64,000 nt of DNA from Isoetes taiwanensis (taxonomy: Eukaryota > Streptophyta > Lycopodiopsida > Isoetales > Isoetaceae): assembly GCA_021234155.1 (NCBI GenBank), contig JAJEKV010000053.1, forward strand, positions 5,798,488-5,862,487, written 5' to 3'. A model generated the notes under the pieces. It was not told the DNA's origin, did no database searches, and saw only the letters and a program-made list of their open reading frames with translations. Both the position numbers and the translations under genes were made by a program. This document shows positions 56,147-64,000 of this stretch, in pieces (the stretch's first letter is position 1; every line of letters begins with the position of its first letter).

Positions 56147-56468
56147 GGGTAAAAGCATGTTAGGGTGTACCACTTTTGGAACCTGCAAAAGTACATACAC
56201 TAGGTACTTCAGAACTGGGTACTTTCTCATTTTTCTTTTCATTAAAACTAATACAAAAATCCAAAATAAAAGTCAAGGACGTGGTAATATTCAAAGTTAA
56301 GATAAAGATAATGCTATCGGAGACCAATATATATATAAAAAGTTCTAAAACATACCTTATATTGAGATATTATACAGGTACCCAGTACCCAGTCCTGGCT
56401 ACCTTTTTAGGTACCTTTTTAGTCACTAAATAATACTTTTTAAGGGACACCCTAACATGCTTTTACCC
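56147..56468. mobile_element. 322-bp miniature transposon with GGGTAAAAGC terminal repeats
   Basis: GGGTAAAAGCATGTTAGGGTGT at the left end is repeated inverted at the right end, 22 bp exact. GAGA flanks both ends (56143-56146 and 56469-56472). The interior is AT-rich and has no coding capacity. It sits just after the kinase gene stop. Confidence 0.7.
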
Positions 56469-56649
56469 GAGAACCCAAATGGAATCAGATTGGATTCCCC
56501 AAGTTGGGTTAGGTGCGGACGATGCTGACCAAGCTGGACCAAGTCACGCTTAGCGTGCCATTTATGAGCTCTCTTGTATGCTATAAAAACAAGGTGATGC
56601 GCACGGAGGGTTGCCCTACGGTGGCCCGAGAATGTGTTTTCATGTTTCT

Positions 56650-56880
56650 TGTTGTCGTTTGGTGTCAGATCCATACCCGGCCCATATGCAATGACCGAGT
56701 ATAGATCTAGCCACAGTAGGGAGCCTTGCAGCCATGCTAGGCAAGGTCCCACCCCCACTTCACCACAATAATCCTTGTCTGGTGCTCAGCCACACCATAC
56801 CATCGACAGCCAATTGTGCAATGGCTGCATTTAATGGGTTTTAAAGGGTTCTAGCTAGGAACATCCCTATTCCTAGGTAG
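56650..56880 (-). repeat. Inverted copy of 51895-52140
   Basis: Contains AAGGTCCCACCCCCACTTCACCA, the complement of the GTGAAGTGGGGGTGGGACCTT at 52036. Matches continue through the GTCTGGTGCTCAGCCACA region and the TTAATGGGTTTTAAAGGG region. Confidence 0.8.
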
Positions 56881-56899
56881 CTTTTAGGTCTCTACCCCC

Positions 56900-59800
56900 G
56901 TTTAACCCCATACACACAGGAGGAACAGAAGAAAAGAACAATCATATTCAAATCATCCATCATAATATCAAATAGAACATAGAAGAGAGCCTAATCATTC
57001 ATCTAATCTTACAAGGGGTTGATTAGAACATAAACTACCTAAAGAGTAACCTGTCTCTTGGCTGGACCCATTATCACGAAGAACATCCATGATTCAAGGC
57101 TAGTTACTGTGTTCAAGCAGCTCCTCCCTTCTCCAATCTTCCCCAAATCGATTTGGGGTAGGATTGGGGGTGGAGGCTCAGCTTGCCCTCTTAGACTAGC
57201 AAGTCTCCTCTGGCCCAATCAATTTGGGCCAGGTGGCTCCTCCTATTGGCTAATTAATATCATTAATTAGCCTAATTAGGTTAATTAAATTAACTACTCT
57301 ATGATAATTTAGTATAGCTAACATAAACCCTTTTTAATGTTAGCTCCTAATGCCCCATTACAGTCCAAACAAGTGACGTGTCATAGTATTTATATGTATA
57401 GCATATAAATACATGGAACGTCACACAACTGCAATATTAGATGGGAATATCCATTAGCACAACCATGCAAGCCTACTCGAAGAGATACCATTAGCCAACT
57501 TGTTAACCTTTCCAAATTTAAATAGGTTCGAAGCGATACCATCAGTCAACATGTTAACCTTTCTAAATTTAAATAGGTTTCTAGAATTGGCCAATTTTGT
57601 AGGCTTCCAATCTATTACTGTTGTTAACATTACGTATCACTTTACTTTGAAATGGATCAACATTTTTATTAAAATTAGTTTCTAGGAGTTCAAGGCCTCC
57701 TTACATTTAAGTTGTTGACCTTTCTATTATAATATGGGCCCTTTACCTTCCTATCTAAACATATAAAAAACAGTTTCCTTTTTTTTTTCATCTGCTTAAA
57801 AAAATAATTTTTTTCTCCCCGTTCCCAATTGACTATCTTTAATTTTGTTTTGAAATCCACCGCCATAGCCAAGCTCCATTGAGCTCTTGCGCCCTTGGTC
57901 GTGTGTGGATGGCATTTTATTTAAGCTTTGTTCCAAGCTTTGACCTTGAGCTTTGGATTCCATCGCATCTGCGTGTCAAGCAAGCTCGATAGCCATAGCC
58001 ATAGTGCATCGAGTTTTAGCTGGCGAGCCCCTTTCGCCTATGCCTGACCCTGGCGCGACAAGTTTTGAGTACGGAAGAGCTCGTGAAAGCACAGATTGTG
58101 AGCTGGATTATACAGTTCGCTAGGAAATGGTGATCGCCACTACTCTACGCTTGATTCGAATGACAAGATCCAGCTATTTTTGCCATTTTTCCCTCGGCAA
58201 TAATGCCTTTGTGAATGATTTGCAAAGGCTTGGTTACGGTCGATGTTGTCATGGATGCTGCGGTTTAGGTAATCCAGGACCGGAAGAAAACCATCTAGGT
58301 TTCATTTTTATCCTAACATTCTTGCAAATAAATCGAGTCGGTTGCACTTTGGCCATATTCCAGATTCGTTCCAGCATCCGTGTTTCATTTTGGATCTTAA
58401 CTTTTTTTCGTGAGATAAATGCAGTTGGCTTGCAACATCGGCTTTTTTCGGAACCATCTGTGTTTTGTTTGCATTCTTTGGGGATGTTGAAGATCTGGCT
58501 GCCAATTTTCAAAATCGTGTTATGCAGGTTGCACATAAAGTTTTTGTTTTTTTCTCTTTTTTTTTAATGGTTGTTCTTACATGTATTGTGCATTGTAGGA
58601 GCCATGAAAGATTCGTTATACAAGTATTGTCTGGTGCCTGGAAGTTGTTGAAGCTACTATCATGTTTAGGTATGGCCCTTGTTGAATTTTAACTTCTTAC
58701 AGCTGGAAAAGGATTAGACTAGAAGAAATTGTGTGTTCTTTACACAGGATCTACAAGAGTGGTTCAAATAGCTAGAAGACGAAAAGTCTTATTCAAATTA
58801 ACAATGCTATAAACTGCTGAGAGGTTAGCATGTATGGTGGTTCAGTATATTGTCAAGTCTAATCCTTACTCTGTCCATGCTAAAATTTGCTTTTGAGAAT
58901 GTTAGGAAACATTTTACTGTTAAACAAGGGCTTACAAAGGGCCATGCACATCTGTTATTCAAATTTGATGGGAAGGCCAAGACTTCCTGTTAACCATGCA
59001 TTTGCAAGTGATGTTCTTTGTAATCGTGTCAAGTTAGAAAATGGATGTAACCAACTTTATACATAGTGTTTGAGGTACGCTTATCAATTTACATTGAATT
59101 TATTTGAGGTATGTTGCCAATATTGTTCTGGGCCACCGCAATCATGCTTATGCAAATCCTACCTATTTTGTGTTGCTGCAATCATCCTTGTGCAAATTTG
59201 ACCAGTCCTGTGTAGTCTGTTCGTAGTTAGGGCAGTGAACGCTAGGCCTACCAGTTGTTTATCGCCTGCCTCATTTACCATGCCTCGAAACCGGCTATAA
59301 GCCTATGCATCCTAAGCCCATGCTTCCGGAACTCTAAGCTTTTGGAGCCAAGAACCAGGAAGCCCCTTTCCCAAGAACCAAGAATGCACAGAAGCTGAGA
59401 TGCCCTGCTCGACCACTTCTGGTCTCAGCCCTTTTTCTAAGAGGAAGAAAATATAGGGCACAAACCAATGGTCCATTTTGTTTGAGAGCTTTTTGTTTTT
59501 GCCAATTGTTAAAATGCTTAAAATCTATTTTTAATTAATTTTTTTTCTTCAACCAAAATTTTGTAAGACTTATTTTCCAATTCTATTATCTACATTTGAT
59601 CCATTTGCTTGGTCCTTTTCTTGGTGGTGGAGTCTGTTTTATTCTTGTGCCTATTTAGTTTCCATTCATTGTATATAGCCTAGGTTGGAATTATCTTATT
59701 AGATTCTGTCTCTGACCTGTGAATATTTTCATTCATTTTATTCTAGATTGGTCTATTTGCAGTCCCTCTTTACCTGCATACTTATTGTGGATGTTTGCTT

Positions 59801-59960
59801 CCCCCGTTGATGCCCATTGTCTAGTTATTTTACATTGTTGATAGATTTATTTTTGTAATGCGAACATTTTGGTTCTTCTTGACGTGCTTTTGTACGTTGT
59901 TCATCTACTTCGCGTTATCATGTCTTTCTTAAGATTTTATGTTTTGTTTTGATTTGCTTG
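56900..59960. other. No convincing gene; one 51-bp tandem duplication
   Basis: 57478-57528 and 57529-57579 are tandem copies (CGAAGnGATACCAT...AAATTTAAATAGGTT) with about five differences. 58127-58567 is an open frame without recognisable content; its hydrophobic runs reflect T-rich DNA. The rest is AT-rich. Confidence 0.5.
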
Positions 59961-59964
59961 ACTT

Positions 59965-60340
59965 AAATCTCGTGTTCTAGGCGCAAGTGATGCTTAGTTT
60001 TTCTTCAGATGTGTAGGACATGGGTAGAATGCAGTTTACAGCCCCCCTCCCCTACGTGGCTGATATCTGCCCGTCCATGCTGGAAATGGAGGGCTACGAT
60101 GGAGCCACATAGGGGAGGGGGGCTGTATAATGCACTCGTCCCTAGGACATATATGACTAGCATCATGTGTTAGATCACGTACACACTGCTGGTTTCTTAT
60201 TGTGTGACCTAAATGTAGGTTATTTATATGCTTTTCTATTGCATGGCATATGTGTGATAGGGGTGGCAATCATTGTAGTATCTTGCTTTTTTACTTGGAT
60301 CATTTATGATGGCATATTTCTAGTACCTCCTCCTTAACGT
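59965..60340 (-). repeat. Inverted copy of 51660-51910, interrupted by a MITE
   Basis: The complement of the 51.66-51.91 kb repeat is found here, split by the 121-bp insertion at 60022-60142 plus its 8-bp duplication. Confidence 0.85.
60022..60142. mobile_element. 121-bp MITE with 8-bp target duplication TAGGACAT
   Basis: Terminal inverted repeats of about 40 bp share ACAGCCCCCCTCCCCTA and GTGGCT; the ends are GGG...CCC. TAGGACAT lies at 60014-60021 and 60143-60150. The paralogous repeat at 51863-51870 has the uninterrupted site (complement TAGGGCAT), which confirms the insertion. An 8-bp duplication is typical of hAT-type elements, among others. Confidence 0.9.
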
Positions 60341-61800
60341 CCTGGTCCTCATCCTTTTGCTCTAGGAATTAATCTCAGCCGTTCTTTCTAAAGTGCTATA
60401 TCCAGTAACATTATTGTGGACCAATTTGTTATGGCCACAACAAGATGTTATGGCCATAACAAGCGTGTTCGAATTTGCTGGAACTGGTATTATCCAAAAA
60501 CAGAGAACATAGATTTCACAAATAGGATACAGAGGCGGAGGATACAGAGGCGGCCGGAGCTAGATTGGATACAGAGGCGACCAGAACGGACAAAGATGCA
60601 AGGAAAAGATCATTCTATGGCAGCCGGCTGGAAAGGAAAAAGATGCATGGAAAAGATTAAGTATGGCAGCGGGCAGATTAACTAAGATTTTAGACGAGGA
60701 AGAGATTTTAGGCTGGATTAACTGGAGGTTGCTCTTAAACTTGCATGCTCTTATATCTGCCTGATGTTCTCAAGTTATGAAATGGCAGAGAACATAAACA
60801 AGGAAGTCCTGTTTTCTTTCACCGGAGCTAAAAAAAGCTCTGCAGCACCGGAGCTAAAAAGAAGCTTCAAAGAGGCCCAGGCAGTTTAGAAGGATGATCT
60901 TGGGGATCTTCGGCCAAATCCGCACCAGGGTTGCCCTTAAGGCCAAATTTGTCTAAGCATAATTTAGAAGGTCGGGCGAATAATAGAGTTGCAAGATTAG
61001 TTATGCTGGCGAAAGTTTTCATGACATGAATGTTTTTTATAGAAATGTAGGCGAATCATGGCCAATATTATTTTGCCAAGATTTAAGTGTCTTTTTTTTC
61101 AAGTGCAATTTCTATGGTGAAATTTTATTTATCGGCATCCATATTTATTCAAGGACACAAACACATTTATGACTATAGTTGCATGATGCAATACCACAAC
61201 TTAACCTTTGCAAATGAGAACGTGGCTTATCCTTGTAGATAAAACAAATCTATTAAAAGGGAGGTCTGTAAAAAAATGCTCTCCAATACATCCTTAGAAG
61301 TATTTGAAACACAATAGCTACAAAAATAACTCTTAAAATTATCATATGTACCTGAATGGATATGGAGAATAGATTAGGTTATGAAGAAAGCCTAGAATAT
61401 TAGGCGATTCCTTAAGAAATATTCGAGAAGGAGGGTAGAGGATAAGGCGAATCCATAGTTATGACGCTTAGTGGATGTGGCGAATTTTCCCGTGGAGTGA
61501 GATTTGTTTGTAGAAAGTTGGCTAATTTTATTTTTTTCATCTATAACGGGCCCTACTAAACCATAGCGTCAAAATTTATCGATACCCTTAAAAAATAGCC
61601 TTTTGGCGAACTTTCGTCCTTAAGGGCTACCCTGATCCGCACCTGAAAACTTTGCCGGATCTGCTATTAAACAGTGATTGCAGAAGTTCTTGCCGGATCT
61701 GCTGGCAAACCCCATGATTTGCTGCCGGATTTGTGAGCCAGACCACCTAGTTTGAAGCGAAGAACTCTTTCTGTGCAAAAGGATTCGGCCCAGGACGTTA
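60341..61800. other. No gene recognised
   Basis: 60525-60590 holds three copies of GGATACAGAGGCGG-type units. Otherwise ordinary AT-rich sequence. Confidence 0.45.
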
Positions 61801-61805
61801 AGGCC

Positions 61806-61960
61806 GATAACGTCCTCCCCTCGGAGTTATGGGCCAGGAAAATGGCCTCGTGGTCATGTGGCCACGAAATTCCTCGGCCGTACTGCCGTACTGCCTCGGA
61901 ATTTCGTATGGCCACTCGGCCATTTTCCTGGCCCATAACTCCTCGGGAGAGGACGTTATC
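61806..61960. repeat. 155-bp foldback
   Basis: Arms start GATAACGTCCTC and end GAGGACGTTATC and share GAGTTATGGGCCAGGAAAATGGCC, with TTCCTCGG near the centre (GTACTGCC twice). No duplication of flanking bases was found. Confidence 0.8.
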
Positions 61961-61988
61961 TACCCCTTACCACCATCTATGGAGTAAC

Positions 61989-62130
61989 CATTTTTGGGTT
62001 GCCCCTAGGGGGGCAAACCCTCGTTTATGTGGGTATGTGGGCATATCCAGGTATATGCCGGCATATACCTAGCATATGCTGATGACTGCTAAAAACTGGT
62101 TGCTGCCTGTAAATGCTCGGTCAACCCTGT
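61989..62130 (+). repeat. Dispersed repeat copy 2 (partner of 41817)
   Basis: Same orientation as the first copy; preceded here by the inverted end of the 51.64-kb repeat (CCACCATCTATGGAGTAACC), so two repeat families abut. Confidence 0.75.
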
Positions 62131-62550
62131 TGCCGCCTGAACCCCTTCAGGACTCCCCCTTCGGCTAGCAGTTCCGGTGGTTCATGCATTTCCTGCCAGT
62201 GTTCTTCTTGGTAACGGCAAAATAATTAGAGGAGTGTCTCTTTATAGTGGAAAGGGTTTGGAGGGGGAGCAGATCGCTCTAATATATGCCGGAGATGCTT
62301 CCTTTTTTGGTAGTGTAACAGTCGTTTCTGATCATGATTCTTCTCCTCCGCCTCCATACTTCTTCCTATAGTCCAACTCGGGCCGTAAAACCACACTAAA
62401 AACATTTCCTTTCACGCATGTCTTCGGGGATGCCGCTTTTTATGTGGAACTGCAAGGTCAACAACCAAGCAGTATGGAATGGAGCTCTGAGTTTTTGCTA
62501 CTCCAAGCTTTGTTGCCGGCCTGCGTCGGAAAGCTCTGAATCAGGCCTTG

Positions 62551-62745
62551 CAATGCAGCAGCTATGGTAGGAAAATGGCAAATGCCCTGAAGGAACCGTT
62601 CTTATTCGAAGAATTACTGTCAAGGATGTCCTCAGATCAGGACAAGAGTTTCCTTACACTAAAAATGAAAGCTCTGAAGGTGAATGCAGAAGCAACTCAA
62701 CAAGAAGACGAGGAAGTACTCCGTGAGAGAATACAAAAGCTTGCG
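62551..62745 (+). pseudogene. Neprosin-like (DUF4409) propeptide fragment
   Basis: The plus strand reads MQQLW, then a TAG, then ENGKCPEGTVLIRRITVKDV and LRSGQEFPYTKN. CPEGTVPIRR is the conserved core of the neprosin activation-peptide domain found in large plant families of extracellular prolyl-endopeptidase-like proteins. The catalytic neprosin domain is not seen downstream. The in-frame stop and missing domain mark it as a remnant. Confidence 0.6.
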
Positions 62746-63149
62746 GTAAGAATTGGACATTTCATTCGTCGTACATTTTGTTGTTTTATTTGTTCTGTCT
62801 CACGCACCCAAAGTGGACAGCTAACTTGGCTAGATAAAAAAAAAGAATAGAAGCACTTTGTCTTAATATCTGAATGCCACTTCTGCTTGGCATAACTTAA
62901 AATGGGAAGAAGAGCTTTCACTTCGTCCAAGACTGCAGGTCAAAATATCTTAATAGTACATGAGTGATTTCAAAGTTTCAAAATAGAAGGCCATTTTTAC
63001 CATTAGTTTTTCTCTAAGGGTGCATTAGAGATCTGGGGGATTTATGCAAGTGCCCCAATGCCAATATGCCTTTCAGAAAATTAACAAGAAAAATTAAGAG
63101 TCACGCCAAGCCTTTGGGCAACTAAGCAGAAATTTGTGGAAAGGTTCTT
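62746..63149. other. No gene recognised
   Basis: AT-rich spacer between the neprosin and desaturase remnants. Confidence 0.4.
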
Positions 63150-63896
63150 ATTATGCCCATCAAAATCAAATACGCAGGCATGAAAATCTTTTTCTTCATC
63201 ACTTCCTCAATGCAAACATGGCACCATTGGGATTAGCCTCAAAAAGCTTCTCTACTATTTACTATATGCATTTTTATGTCACTTTTCATCAGCTGCAACA
63301 AGACCGCCGTGGTGGCTAACTTAACATCACCAAGCTCCTTAGCATGGCGGGCAGTATTACCATGGGATATTGCAGTAGCTCTCTCTGATAGGTATATATG
63401 AATCCCAAAAAAGGATTGTTCTCTGTTTGAGGATCATGCCAAAGAAATGTCAATTTTTATTGTCCAGTACCATAAACAAATTCAAGTGTAGCACCTACTC
63501 TGCTTAATTGTGGCTTCTACATAATTCATCTAAAATAGAAACGAACCAAGCAGAAATTTCTTGGTATACAAGCTTGGTTGCAATCTAGCAATTATAGAAT
63601 TTTCATTCACATACCATCCCAGATGAAATCAGATATTGGATAGTCTTCTCAATTTGTTTCATGCCAACACGCCCAGTTAAATACAGAAATCTGTTCAATA
63701 TGTCCCCATGCCTATTCTCCTCTGCAGTCCAAGCTCGGAACTTAGCGTGCCCAAGAAGGAAGGACTTTGCATCGACTGTGTTAAGGAGAAAACCTTCAAG
63801 AAATGGACTGCCCAAATTCTTCTCAAAGGGTTCTGAAGGTGGGTCTGGAGAAAAGTTATCACTCTTTAATGCTCTTTTCTGGTTTCTTTTCTGCAA
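63150..63896 (-). pseudogene. Stearoyl-ACP desaturase (FAB2-like) pseudogene, two exons
   Basis: Exon A ends at 63614 and carries [21 protein letters not shown] then [16 protein letters not shown], with a GTATGT donor after the Met. EENRHGD is one of the two E-x-x-H di-iron motifs. Exon B (63435-63150) starts DPQTENNPFLGFIYT. A frameshift follows, then ATAISHGNTARHAKELGDVKLA. The second di-iron motif reads DEK-stop-HK where the family has DEKRHE. The expected splice acceptor AG before exon B is not present. The N-terminal part of exon A ([14 protein letters not shown]) is shortened and altered. The active enzyme puts the first double bond into stearoyl-ACP in plastids. This copy cannot. Confidence 0.85.
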
Positions 63897-64000
63897 TCCA
63901 TGATCAAGGTCTATTGATCTGCTAAGGATTTAGATCCATGAGCCCTCAGGAGAAAGTTTATTCTCCAAAGGTCTGTTTGTTATCAATCACACAGAGGTAT

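Noticed and set aside
58127-58567. 146-codon frame as a membrane protein gene
   Set aside because: Hydrophobic runs come from T-rich DNA; no start context, splice signals or family resemblance.
1-64000. tRNA or rRNA genes
   Set aside because: No cloverleaf-like A/B box pairs or conserved rRNA segments were noticed by eye; a dedicated scan was not possible.

Overview
The window looks like the nuclear genome of a land plant with a large, repeat-filled genome, possibly a fern or another seed-free plant. The plant signs are fragments of a plastid stearoyl-ACP desaturase gene and of a neprosin-type protein, Ty3/gypsy elements with a tRNA-Asp-type primer site, GT-AG style exon edges, and many nested transposons. 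The lineage below land plant is a guess. Almost nothing reads as an intact multi-exon host gene. Most open frames are decayed transposon proteins or chance frames.

Layout. 1-1.65 kb: Ty3/gypsy protease and start of reverse transcriptase (minus). 1.7-4.7 kb: decayed transposase-like gene with a GHTHDDIDA motif (minus). 4.9-9.7 kb: a region rich in near-palindromes of the form AAATTGGGC...GCCCAATTT, with a 310-bp tandem repeat, a 69-bp inverted repeat and several orphan frames. 9.9-13.3 kb: a second decayed transposase-like gene (plus). 13.3-23 kb: mostly non-coding, with AT-rich and minisatellite tandem repeats. 23.7-27.5 kb: exon-like pieces including an FCP1/NLI-type phosphatase-like domain (minus). 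28-32 kb: a second cluster of the same palindromes, here between short single-exon genes, three of which are paralogues with a common promoter layout. 32.4-34.7 kb: a 2.28-kb palindromic retroelement that splits a 167-codon frame. 34.9-40.4 kb: Ty3/gypsy gag, primer site and probable LTR (minus), interrupted by a 2.9-kb insertion and a 29-bp duplication. 40.4-41.6 kb: broken coiled-coil/RING-like gene (minus). 44.4-49.15 kb: a decayed LINE (plus). 49.8-52.9 kb: small foldback element and long dispersed repeats. 54.2-56.1 kb: a gene with an intact kinase-like frame. 56-62.1 kb: repeats, including two miniature transposons with clear target duplications. 62.5-63.9 kb: neprosin and desaturase pseudogene pieces.

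The most unusual part is 28.8-31.8 kb. Three short paralogous genes each have a TCAATAAT box 8-10 bp before a TATAAA box and are separated by near-perfect hairpins. The same hairpin family recurs 20 kb away. This may be a compact multigene element, possibly of large-DNA-virus or unusual transposon origin, but no hallmark viral or transposase gene was recognised in it, so the origin is open.
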